From assembly GCA_965279095.1 (NCBI GenBank), contig CBDIHH010000007.1, forward strand, positions 806,001 to 870,000: a DNA stretch of 64,000 nt. The letters run 5' to 3'. Shown here one piece after another: positions 25,428 to 32,729 of this stretch; the first letter of the stretch is position 1, and each line of letters opens with the position of its first letter. A program made the translations under genes and the position numbers. The DNA is from CBDIHH01 sp965279095. Lineage in GTDB: Bacteria; Pseudomonadota; Alphaproteobacteria; Caulobacterales; Caulobacteraceae. A model generated the notes under the pieces. The model saw nothing but the letters and a program-made list of their open reading frames with translations. It made no database searches and had not been told where the DNA came from.

Positions 25428-26177
25428 CTAGCGGCGGGCGCCCATGAAGGCCAGCAGGAATTGGAACAGGTTGATGAAGTTGATGTAGAGGCTCAGCGCG
25501 CCGTAGTTGGTGGCCACGCCCTGGGCCGCGGTGTCGCCGCCCAGCTGGTAGTAGGTCATCTTCAGGCGCTGGGTGTCATAGGCGATCAGGCCGGCGAAGA
25601 TCAGCACGCCGAGGCCGTTGATCACCAGATACATGCCTGGCGACTTGAGGAAGATGTTCACCACCGAGGCGATCAGCAGGCCGAAGACGCCCATGATCAG
25701 GAAGCTGCCCATGCCGGTCAGATCCTTCTTGGTGGTGTAACCCACCAGGCTGAGCGCGCCGAAGGCCGCCGCCGTGATCAGGAAGGTCTGGAAGATCGAC
25801 GCGCCGGTATAGAGCAGGACGTTGACCCCGAGCGAGGCGCCGATGGCGGACACCACCGCCCAGTAGAGAACGCCTGAGCCCTTGGCCGTGGGGTTCTTCA
25901 TCACGAACATGCTGCCGAACAACAGCACGATGGGCGAGAAGCTGACGATGGTCCCGAGCATGGTGTAGCCGACACGGCCGGTGGCGGAGACCGAGAACAT
26001 CAGGTCGCGGACCGGCGCATAGGTGCCGGTGAGGAAGGCCAGGGCGGCCGAGAGCAAGAGGCCGAGGGCCACCTTGTTGTAGACGCCGAGCATGAAGGAG
26101 CGCAGGCCCGCGTCGACCGCCATATCGGCGGTTCCCGCTGGGATCGCTCGCGTAGTGGCGCGGTTGTAGTCGCTCAT
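25428..26177 (-). CDS. Bax inhibitor-1 / YccA family membrane protein
   Basis: 249 residues from the ATG at 26177 (MSDYNRATTRAIPAGTADM); a longer upstream frame is not family-like. Seven predicted membrane helices from about residue 30, with the family sequence AGLRSFMLGVYNKVALGLLL at the start and the acidic LIAYDTQRLK motif near the end that forms the calcium/pH latch. BI-1 family proteins form calcium leak channels or interact with FtsH-type proteases; the bacterial role is not settled. Ends at a strong terminator. Confidence 0.93.
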   Translation of the reverse strand: MSDYNRATTRAIPAGTADMAVDAGLRSFMLGVYNKVALGLLLSAALAFLTGTYAPVRDLMFSVSATGRVGYTMLGTIVSFSPIVLLFGSMFVMKNPTAKGSGVLYWAVVSAIGASLGVNVLLYTGASIFQTFLITAAAFGALSLVGYTTKKDLTGMGSFLIMGVFGLLIASVVNIFLKSPGMYLVINGLGVLIFAGLIAYDTQRLKMTYYQLGGDTAAQGVATNYGALSLYINFINLFQFLLAFMGARR

Positions 26178-26275
26178 CGAAGGTCTAACCCCTGAAGGTT
26201 TCTGCGTCCGGGGATCGGACGCTCCCTCAATATCGGGTGCGATCCGCCCGCGCGCAAGGGATGGCCCCGCAGGGG

Positions 26276-26782
26276 TCAACCGAAGAAGAGTCGCCACATC
26301 AGCCGACCGGGCACGAAGGTGAAGGCGCCGGCGATGACCATGCCGCCGTAGTAGAGGCTCATCATCGTGCGGCGATGCGCGGTCAGTCGGCGACCACGGG
26401 CGGCGATCACCCCGAGGGGCAGGGCGATCAGGGTCCAGCCGCTGAGCAGGTGGATCCACGACCAGGCGTCGCCGTTCAGCCCGACGATGAACAGGGACGA
26501 GCCGGCCACCGTCGCCATCAGCGCCACCCAGAGCCAGCCGGCGGCGCGATGGAAGGCGCGGCCCTTGCGGGCCATCATCAGCGCCCCGCCCAGACCAAAG
26601 GCCCCGGCGGCGGCGAGGATATGGGCCTGCAGCACGGTGGGCTGGACCGCGAACAGGGCGAGGTCGGCGCGGCTCAGGACAAGCAGAGCGCCGGCGCCCG
26701 CGGCGGTCGCCAAGAGGGCGAGGCCGGCGCGGCGGCGGCGGGCGATTGACAGGGCGGCTGCGGCTGGGTTGATCGACGACAT
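26276..26782 (-). CDS. DUF2306 family membrane protein
   Basis: 168 residues from the ATG at 26782, preceded by GGAGCCCCC. Four or five predicted helices, with LQAHILAAAGAFGLGGALMM and the conserved His-rich helix pattern HRAAGWLWV and WIHLLSGWT followed by AHRRTMMSLYYGG. The conserved histidines suggest heme or metal binding in this family, but function is unknown. It is divergent from the LytTR regulator gene 60 bases away, so the regulator may control it. Such pairs are plausible local regulation, not proven. Confidence 0.82.
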   Translation of the reverse strand: MSSINPAAAALSIARRRRAGLALLATAAGAGALLVLSRADLALFAVQPTVLQAHILAAAGAFGLGGALMMARKGRAFHRAAGWLWVALMATVAGSSLFIVGLNGDAWSWIHLLSGWTLIALPLGVIAARGRRLTAHRRTMMSLYYGGMVIAGAFTFVPGRLMWRLFFG

Positions 26783-26842
26783 GGGGGCTCCACGGGGTTG
26801 GCCCCCCGACCTAGCCGCCCCGCCGGAGCCGCGCCGTCGCCC

Positions 26843-27646
26843 ATGCGCCAGCCGCCGCCACAATTGCGTGAGTCGCCGCCCATCGCCGTTCGCGCTTCGC
26901 GACTGGCGAGGCGGGCGGTGGCCTGTGGATGGAAGGGCTGGGCCATCGCTGCGGCGGCCGCGGCGTTCCTGACCCTGGCCGGCGCCTTCGGATCGGGGTC
27001 GGCGCCCGTCTTCCTGCGGATGGCCTACTGGCTGACGACCCTGCTGACCGGGGCGACCGCGGCCCTGTTCGTGGTCGCCGCCGTGCAGCGCCTCGGCTGG
27101 TTCGAGGCCCGTCCGCTGCTGCAGGGCCTGCTGATCGTCGTGGCCCTGTCGATTCCCCTGACCGGGGCGGTGTGGGCCATCACCCAGGTGTTCTTCGGCG
27201 GCCGGGTGCTCGCCATGGGCGGGGTGCTGGGCTATTTCCCGCCGGTGTTCGTCATCACCTGCGCGGTGACGGCGCTCAACTACCTGGCGGACCGACAGCC
27301 GGCCCAGACCCACGCGGCGGCGAACCACGCGCCGGCCAGGTTCCTCGGGCGTCTGCCCGCGAAGCTGCGCGGGGGCGATCTGCACGCCATCGAGGCCCAG
27401 GACCACTACCTGCGCCTGCACACCTCGCGGGGCTCGGACCTGATCCTGATGCGGCTGGCCGACGCCATCGCCGAGCTGGACGGCATCGAGGGCGCCCAGA
27501 CCCACCGCTCCTGGTGGGTGGCCCGCGCCGCCGTCGACGACGCCCGCCGGGGAGACGGGCGCGCCACCCTGCGGCTGAAGGGCGGGCTGGAGGCCCCGGT
27601 CAGCCGCACCTATGCGCGGGCGCTGCGGGAGGCGGGGTGGTTCTGA
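26843..27646 (+). CDS. LytTR DNA-binding regulator with N-terminal membrane domain
   Basis: 267 residues from the ATG at 26843; a TTG at 26798 in frame is the alternative start. The N-terminal ~145 residues hold about four membrane helices (GWAIAAAAAAFLTLAGAF, WLTTLLTGATAALFVVAAV, and others). The C-terminus (about 170-265) is a LytTR domain: LRGGDLHAIEAQDHYLRLHT, LMRLADAIAELDG, QTHRSWWVARAAV. No receiver domain is present, so it is a membrane-anchored one-component regulator. It is divergent from the DUF2306 gene, its likely target. Confidence 0.88.
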   Translation: MRQPPPQLRESPPIAVRASRLARRAVACGWKGWAIAAAAAAFLTLAGAFGSGSAPVFLRMAYWLTTLLTGATAALFVVAAVQRLGWFEARPLLQGLLIVVALSIPLTGAVWAITQVFFGGRVLAMGGVLGYFPPVFVITCAVTALNYLADRQPAQTHAAANHAPARFLGRLPAKLRGGDLHAIEAQDHYLRLHTSRGSDLILMRLADAIAELDGIEGAQTHRSWWVARAAVDDARRGDGRATLRLKGGLEAPVSRTYARALREAGWF

Positions 27647-27797
27647 TCCTCCACCGCGAAGCCACAGGCGAAGCGGGGGAGGTGGCGTCCCGCCGAAGAG
27701 CGGGATGCCGGAGGGGGCGAGCGGCGGAGCGCGGCGCTAGCGGCTCGCCCCCTCCACCGCTCCGCGGTCCCCCTCCCCCGCCAAGGCGGGGGAGGAT
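27647..27797. repeat. Large palindromic repeat, family A, copy 1
   Basis: Left half CTCCACC...GGGGGAGGTGG...GGAGGGGGCGAGC, right half GCTCGCCCCCTCCACC, GGTCCCCCTCCCCCGC, GGGGGAGGAT, with small hairpins between the blocks. The two halves are complementary overall. It fills the gap between the convergent LytTR and mdh genes. Other copies: 30671-30822, 52123-52270, 53692-53867 and 56037-56242. Confidence 0.88.
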
Positions 27798-27801
27798 TTG
27801 T

Positions 27802-28764
27802 TTAGACCAGCGAGCTGTCGATGGCCTTGCAGGCTTCGATCAGGCCCTGCACCGACTCCACCGACTTCGCGAACATGGCCTTTTCTTCGTCGTTGGTCGG
27901 GAATTCGATGACCCGCTCCACCCCGTCCTTGCCGATCACCACAGGCACGCCGACGTAGAGGCCGCTCAGCCCGTACTGGCCATCGAGGTAGGCGGCGCAG
28001 GGCAGCACCCGCTTCTTGTCCTTCAGATAGGACTTGGCCATGGCGATGCCGCTCTCGGCGGGGGCGTAGAAGGCCGAGCCGGTCTTCAGCAGGGCGACGA
28101 TCTCGCCGCCGCCGCCGCGGGTGCGCTTGACGATGGCGTCCAGCTCGTCCTGGGTGAACATGCCCTGCTCGACGCACACCGGCAAAGGCAGGCCGCCGAT
28201 GGTCGAGTGGCGCACCATCGGCACCATGTCGTCGCCGTGGCCGCCCAGGGTCCAGGCGTGGATGTCCTCCACCGACACCCCGGTCTTCTCGGCCAGGAAG
28301 TAGCGGAAACGCGCGCTGTCAAGCACGCCGGCCATGCCGACGACCTTGGTCTTAGGCAGGCCCGAGAACTGCTGCAGCGCCCAGACCATGGCGTCCAGGG
28401 GATTGGTGATGCAGATCACGAAGGCGTTCGGGGCGTGGGCCTTGATGCCCTCGCCCACGGCCTTCATCACCTTCAGGTTGATGCCCAGCAGGTCGTCGCG
28501 GCTCATGCCCGGCTTGCGCGGCACCCCGGCGGTGACGATGCAGACGTCGGCGCCGGCGATGTCGGCATAGTCGTTGGCGCCCTTCAGGGTCACGTCCTTG
28601 CCGAACACCGGCGCGGCTTCGGCGATGTCGAGCGCCTTGCCCTGGGGCGTGCCCTCGGCGATGTCGAACAGGATGATGTCGCCCAGTTCCTCGCGCGCCG
28701 CGATGTGAGCAAGGGTGCCGCCGATCATGCCGGCGCCGATCAGGGCGATTTTCGCGCGAGCCAT
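27802..28764 (-). CDS. mdh: Malate dehydrogenase (LDH-like type)
   Basis: 320 residues. NAD-binding GAGMIGGTLAHIA at the N-terminus, the substrate-loop VPRKPGMSRDDLL, the conserved ITNPLDAMVW stretch, and the active-site HAWTLGGHGDDMVP with catalytic His. It oxidises malate to oxaloacetate in the TCA cycle. In related genomes mdh often precedes sucCDAB; here the suc genes are on the other strand about 12 kb away, with unrelated genes between. The 3' end abuts repeat A copy 1. Confidence 0.96.
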   Translation of the reverse strand: MARAKIALIGAGMIGGTLAHIAAREELGDIILFDIAEGTPQGKALDIAEAAPVFGKDVTLKGANDYADIAGADVCIVTAGVPRKPGMSRDDLLGINLKVMKAVGEGIKAHAPNAFVICITNPLDAMVWALQQFSGLPKTKVVGMAGVLDSARFRYFLAEKTGVSVEDIHAWTLGGHGDDMVPMVRHSTIGGLPLPVCVEQGMFTQDELDAIVKRTRGGGGEIVALLKTGSAFYAPAESGIAMAKSYLKDKKRVLPCAAYLDGQYGLSGLYVGVPVVIGKDGVERVIEFPTNDEEKAMFAKSVESVQGLIEACKAIDSSLV

Positions 28765-28967
28765 AGTGGTCTCCGAAGGTCTTGTCGTGGGAGGGGCTGA
28801 ATTCAGGTGAGGCGCGGTCTAGCGGTCTGTGGCCCGCCGGGCAAGCGGGGGCCGTGAGACCAGTGGTCGCGATTAACATTCGATAGTGGACGCGGAGACC
28901 GTGCGCGCCTAGAGCAGCGCCGCTCGACCCCGGCCACTTGGCGCGGGCCCATCGCAAGGCGCCCCCT

Positions 28968-29411
28968 TTGGACAAGAAGTTCGTCGTCGACTCCGCCATC
29001 CTGGCGACGTCAGAGCCCCTGGGCGTGATGAAGCTGTGCGAGGCGCGGCTGCAGGCGGACTCGCGCTTCCCTTGGATCGTGCTGTCGCCCCGGCGCACCG
29101 GCGCCCGCGAGCTCGAGCACCTGTCCCCCGCCGATCGGCTTCGGCTGATGGAGGAGATCCTGCTGGCCTCCGCCGCCGTGCGCGCCATCGGCGCGGCCCT
29201 CGGCAAGCCGGTGGAGAAGATCAACGTCGGCGCCCTGGGCAACATCACCCCGCAGTTGCATGTGCATGTGGTCGGCCGCCGCCCCGACGACGCCGCCTGG
29301 CCCGGGCCGGTATGGGGATCGGGCGAGGCCCAGCCCTATACGCCGGGCCGCCTGGCCCAGGCCCAGGCCGCCGCCGGCGCCCTGATCGGCGGAATCAATT
29401 CCGCCGCATGA
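28968..29411 (+). CDS. HIT-family protein
   Basis: 147 residues from a TTG at 28968 (LDKKFVVDSAIL), with AAGG nine bases upstream; an in-frame TTG at 28938 is the alternative, and no ATG is available near the N-terminus. The histidine-triad motif is QLHVHVVGR near residue 90, preceded by RFPWIVLSPRR, as in HIT-like nucleotide hydrolases and transferases. A substrate cannot be named. Its stop overlaps the convergent secreted-protein gene by 17 bases. Confidence 0.82.
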   Translation: MDKKFVVDSAILATSEPLGVMKLCEARLQADSRFPWIVLSPRRTGARELEHLSPADRLRLMEEILLASAAVRAIGAALGKPVEKINVGALGNITPQLHVHVVGRRPDDAAWPGPVWGSGEAQPYTPGRLAQAQAAAGALIGGINSAA

Positions 29412-30135
29412 CCACGGGGGCCGAGCCCCCGCGTCCGCGCAGCTCCCCTGACCACGCCCCGTCGGCCCCCGGACGCAGGGTGACCACCGACATCTCCCCG
29501 GCGCCCTTCTCCAGGAAGCGGATGGTGACGCCCGCGCCGTCGTAGCCGACGCTGGAGACGGGACCCGATCCGATCAGGGCGTCGCTGCGCCGCATATCGC
29601 GCCAGGCGCCCTCGACCTCGCTGCCGCCGCCCACGTCATTGAACTGGAACTGGTAGAGGGGGTCGCCGCGCTCGGCTCCGGCCAGGGTCCAGGCGCCGTC
29701 CAGCAGGCCCTGCGGCTTGGGCGGCAGCCGCACCAGGGGCTGGGCGTAGATGGGCCGCACCGTCCCGGGGGTCGGCCGCAGGGACGTATAGGGCTGCGGG
29801 CCGCCGGGGAGGCCCGCCGTCGCCGGCGAGGGCGCATAGGGCTGGGGCGCGGCAGGGGTCGCCGCGGCGGGGTCCGGGTAGCTCGCCGAGGGCCGGCCTT
29901 GGGAGGGCTGGGTGGCCGCCGCCGGGGGCGCCGCCGCCGGCTCGGGCGGGGCGCCGTCCTCACCTTCTTCCTCCTGCGCCTGGGTCACCAGGGCGCCGAT
30001 GGGATCGTCGGCGGGGGCGCTGGCGGCCGCCTCAGGCGCCGGCGCGGTGGCGATCGCGCCATCCGCCGTCGTCGCTTCGGGGCCCGCGCCCTGCAGGACC
30101 AGGGCCAGGGCCAACAGGGGGATGACGCTCAACAC
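29395..30135 (-). CDS. Secreted proline/alanine-rich protein of unknown function
   Basis: 246 residues from a GTG at 30135, with GGAGG eleven bases upstream. A signal peptide (MLSVIPLLALALVLQGAG) is followed by a ~110-residue low-complexity Ala/Pro stretch, likely a periplasmic spacer. A folded C-terminal domain follows (about 140-246; LLDGAWTLAGAERGDPLYQF, then a beta-rich region). I do not recognise the domain. Convergent with the HIT gene. Confidence 0.7.
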   Translation of the reverse strand: MLSVIPLLALALVLQGAGPEATTADGAIATAPAPEAAASAPADDPIGALVTQAQEEEGEDGAPPEPAAAPPAAATQPSQGRPSASYPDPAAATPAAPQPYAPSPATAGLPGGPQPYTSLRPTPGTVRPIYAQPLVRLPPKPQGLLDGAWTLAGAERGDPLYQFQFNDVGGGSEVEGAWRDMRRSDALIGSGPVSSVGYDGAGVTIRFLEKGAGEMSVVTLRPGADGAWSGELRGRGGSAPVVMRRN

Positions 30136-30286
30136 TGCGGTTCGCGCCTCCTCGCACGCGGCGTTTTATCGCCCGGCCTCGTGGCCGCGCCAAGGCGATA
30201 AGCGGCCGCGGCCTACAAATTGCGGAACGGTCCGCGCCGCCGCCGCTTGCCCCTTGGCCCCGGCGGACCAGGGGTTAAGGTGACCC

Positions 30287-30670
30287 ATGAGCATGCGTTT
30301 CGACGAGACGGCCCTGAACGTCCTGGGCCAGGAGCTGGAGCCCTGTAGCCGAAATCCGGTGACCGGCTTCTACCGCAACGCCTGTTGCGAGACGGGGCCG
30401 GAGGATCTGGGGCTGCACACGGTCTGCGCCGTGATGACCGCCGAGTTCCTCGCCTACTCCAAGGCGGCCGGCAACGACCTGTCGACCCCGCAGCCGCAGT
30501 TCCATTTTCCGGGCCTCAAGCCCGGCGACCGCTGGTGCCTGTGCGCCCCGCGCTGGAAGGAAGCCCTCGACGCCGGCATGGCCCCGCCGGTGGTGCTGGC
30601 CTCCACCCACGAGGAGACCCTGGCGATCGTACCCCTGGGGGTCCTCAAGGATTACGCCGCGGCGGAGTGA
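30287..30670 (+). CDS. DUF2237 family protein
   Basis: 127 residues. Typical family sequence: NVLGQELEPCSRNPVTGFYR, CCETGPEDLGLHTVCAVMT, FLAYSKAAGNDLSTPQP and PGLKPGDRWCLCAPRW, with several conserved cysteines. Function is unknown; the family is widespread in bacteria and some eukaryotes. The ATG at 30287 has a second Met two codons later that is equally possible. Repeat A copy 2 begins directly after the stop. Confidence 0.9.
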   Translation: MSMRFDETALNVLGQELEPCSRNPVTGFYRNACCETGPEDLGLHTVCAVMTAEFLAYSKAAGNDLSTPQPQFHFPGLKPGDRWCLCAPRWKEALDAGMAPPVVLASTHEETLAIVPLGVLKDYAAAE

Positions 30671-30822
30671 TCCTCTCCTTCCCTGCGCAGCGGGGAAGGG
30701 GGACCGCCGCGCATAGCGCGGGGGTGGATGGGGCGAGCGCCGCCCTATCCTTAACGGGTAGCACGCCCCCTCCACCACTTCGTGGTCCCCCTCCCCCGCG
30801 CCGTTGGCGCAAGGGAGGAGAG
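30671..30822. repeat. Large palindromic repeat, family A, copy 2
   Basis: Starts TCCTCTCCTTCCCTGCGC directly after the DUF2237 stop and ends AAGGGAGGAGAG directly before the thpR stop, so it fills the whole convergent gap. The right half shows GCCCCCTCCACC, a small ACTTCGT hairpin, then GGTCCCCCTCCCCCGCG, as in the other copies. Confidence 0.88.
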
Positions 30823-31356
30823 TCAGAGCCGGTAGACCTGCTCGACCTCGTAGCGCGATCCCCCGGCCAGCAGCCGGCTGGAATAGAGGCGGAAGTCGGT
30901 GGCCGCGAAGGGCTCGCAGCGCAGCAGGTTATGGGTCTGCACCCAGGCGGCGACCTCGACCGGGCTCGGGTCGGTCAGATAGGCCAGGGTGACGTGCGGC
31001 AGATACTTGCGCGTCTCCGGCTTCAGCCCCGCCCGGCGCGCCGCGGTCTCGCAGCGGGCGGCGAGGCGGGCGAGGGGCTCGCTGGGCGCGATCCCCGCCC
31101 AGACGGCGTTCAGGCGATGGCCCTCCCCGAAGGCGCCCACGCCCTGCACGGCCAGGGGGAAGGGCGCGGCGATGATCCGCGACAGTTCGGCGTCCAGGTC
31201 GTCGGCCCGGTCCTCGGGGATGTCGCCGAAGAATCGCAGGGTGACATGCAGCGCCGCCTCGGGCCGCCAGCGCGCCGCCGCGATGCCGTCCTGCAGTCCC
31301 ATGAGGGTCTCGGCGACGTCATCGGGCAGCGGGACGGCGGCGAACAGGCGGATCAT
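30823..31356 (-). CDS. thpR: RNA 2',3'-cyclic phosphodiesterase (2'-5' RNA ligase family)
   Basis: 177 residues. Begins MIRLFAAVPLPDDV and carries the two HxT/x motifs of the 2H phosphoesterase fold, HVTLRFFGDIP and HVTLAYLTD, about 85 residues apart. Enzymes of this family open 2',3'-cyclic phosphates and can join tRNA halves in vitro; the cellular substrate is unknown. It overlaps the upstream esterase gene by four bases, indicating a two-gene operon. Confidence 0.92.
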   Translation of the reverse strand: MIRLFAAVPLPDDVAETLMGLQDGIAAARWRPEAALHVTLRFFGDIPEDRADDLDAELSRIIAAPFPLAVQGVGAFGEGHRLNAVWAGIAPSEPLARLAARCETAARRAGLKPETRKYLPHVTLAYLTDPSPVEVAAWVQTHNLLRCEPFAATDFRLYSSRLLAGGSRYEVEQVYRL

Positions 31357-32006
31357 CGCCGGGTCTTGAGCGCCTGGGCGATGAGCGGGGCCAGCCGGGC
31401 GGCGATAACCTTCACCCCGGCGGCGTTGGGATGGATGCCGTCGCGCTGGTTGTAGCGGGAGTCCAGGGCAACCCCGGCCAGCAGGTTGGGGGCCAGGAAC
31501 ACCCCGTGCGCCTTGGCGACGGCGGGGAAGATGGCGTCGAAGTCGCGGGCGTAGCCGGCGCCGATCACCGACGGCGCCTTCAGTCCCACCAGCACCACGG
31601 TGATCCCCCGCGCCTTCAGCCGGCCGACGATCTTGTCGAGATTGGCCCGCACCCGCTTGGGATCGCCCCCCTGCAGCAGGTCATTGCCGCCCAGGGCCAC
31701 CACGCAGACGTCGGTGTCCGGCTGGACGCTGAAGTCCACCCGCGCCAAGCCGTCGGCGGTGGTGTCGCCCGACACCCCGGCGCCGCGCACCCTCACGCCC
31801 GAGGCCGCCCCGCCCAGGGAGGTCTCCAGCTGATAGGGCAGGGCCGCCTTGGCCGGCAGGCCGTAGCCGGCGGTGATGGAATCCCCCAGCAGGGTGACGA
31901 TGCGGCGGCGCGGCGGCGCGGCCCGGGCGGTCGCCGGGAGGAGGGCTGCGAGGGCCGCGCCGATGAGCAGACGGCGGCTGTGGGATTCAGGAAATGCGCG
32001 GGACAT
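31353..32006 (-). CDS. Arylesterase / TesA-like SGNH hydrolase
   Basis: 217 residues. N-terminal signal with twin arginines (HSRRLLIGAALAALLP), then the SGNH/GDSL fold: GDSITAGYG (block I, nucleophile Ser), a conserved Gly in VRGAGVSGDTT (block II), GGNDLL (block III) and DGIHPNAAG (block V, Asp and His). Relatives are periplasmic thioesterase I/lysophospholipase L1. It is divergent from the ybbA-like gene; in many proteobacteria tesA is likewise divergent from ybbA-ybbP, which supports the assignment. Confidence 0.93.
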   Translation of the reverse strand: MSRAFPESHSRRLLIGAALAALLPATARAAPPRRRIVTLLGDSITAGYGLPAKAALPYQLETSLGGAASGVRVRGAGVSGDTTADGLARVDFSVQPDTDVCVVALGGNDLLQGGDPKRVRANLDKIVGRLKARGITVVLVGLKAPSVIGAGYARDFDAIFPAVAKAHGVFLAPNLLAGVALDSRYNQRDGIHPNAAGVKVIAARLAPLIAQALKTRR

Positions 32007-32057
32007 GTTGGCTGCCTATGTAGGGGGACAATCCCTCCGCTCAACCACGGCAATTGA

Positions 32058-32729
32058 ATGACCCACCCTGTTCCCCTCTGCCTGGCCGACGTCACCCTTA
32101 CCCTGCCGTCGGCGGCGGGGCCGGTGGAAATCCTGCGCGGAGTGTCCCTGACCGTGGACCCGGGCGAGCGGGTGGCGGTGGTGGGACCGTCGGGTTCGGG
32201 CAAGTCGTCGCTGATCTCCCTCGCCGCCGGACTGGAGCGGCCCACCTCGGGAACCGTGCGCCTGTTCGGCGAGGACCTCGGCCCCCTCGGCGAGGATCGC
32301 CGCGCCCGCCTGCGCCGCGGGCGGGTGTCGCTGGTGTTCCAGTCCTTCCACCTGCTGCCCAGCATGACCGCCCAGGAGAACGTCGCCGCGCCCCTGGAGA
32401 TCGACGGCCAGGCCGACGCCATGGCGACGGCCCGCGCCTGGCTGGACCGGGTGGGGCTAGCCGCCAGGCTCACCCACTATCCGCATCAACTCTCCGGCGG
32501 CGAGCAACAGCGGGTGGCCCTGGCTCGCGCCCTGGCCGCCCGCCCGGCCCTGCTGTTCGCCGACGAGCCCACCGGCAACCTCGACGCCGCCAACGCCGCC
32601 CTGGTGGCCGACATGATGTTCGAGCTGGTGGCCGAGACCGGCGCCGCCCTGGTCATGGTCACCCACGACCCGGCCCTGGCCGCCCGCGCCGACCGCCAGG
32701 CCACCATGGCCGACGGAAAGATCGTCTGA
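32058..32729 (+). CDS. ybbA: YbbA-type ABC transporter ATP-binding protein
   Basis: 223 residues. Complete ABC ATPase: Walker A GPSGSGKSS, Q-loop LVFQSFHLLP, signature LSGGEQQRVALARAL, Walker B LLFADEPTGNLD and switch His in VMVTHDP. It belongs to the LolD/FtsE-like group paired with FtsX-type permeases. The permease gene overlaps its stop (TGATG), and the TesA-like gene is divergent. The transported molecule is unknown; lipid or lipoprotein-related export is a family-level guess. Confidence 0.93.
   Translation: MTHPVPLCLADVTLTLPSAAGPVEILRGVSLTVDPGERVAVVGPSGSGKSSLISLAAGLERPTSGTVRLFGEDLGPLGEDRRARLRRGRVSLVFQSFHLLPSMTAQENVAAPLEIDGQADAMATARAWLDRVGLAARLTHYPHQLSGGEQQRVALARALAARPALLFADEPTGNLDAANAALVADMMFELVAETGAALVMVTHDPALAARADRQATMADGKIV

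Noticed and set aside
32054..32728. ABC permease frame extended through ybbA
   Set aside because: This is an alternative reading of the ATPase gene; the ATG at 32729 overlaps the ybbA stop as usual for this pair.
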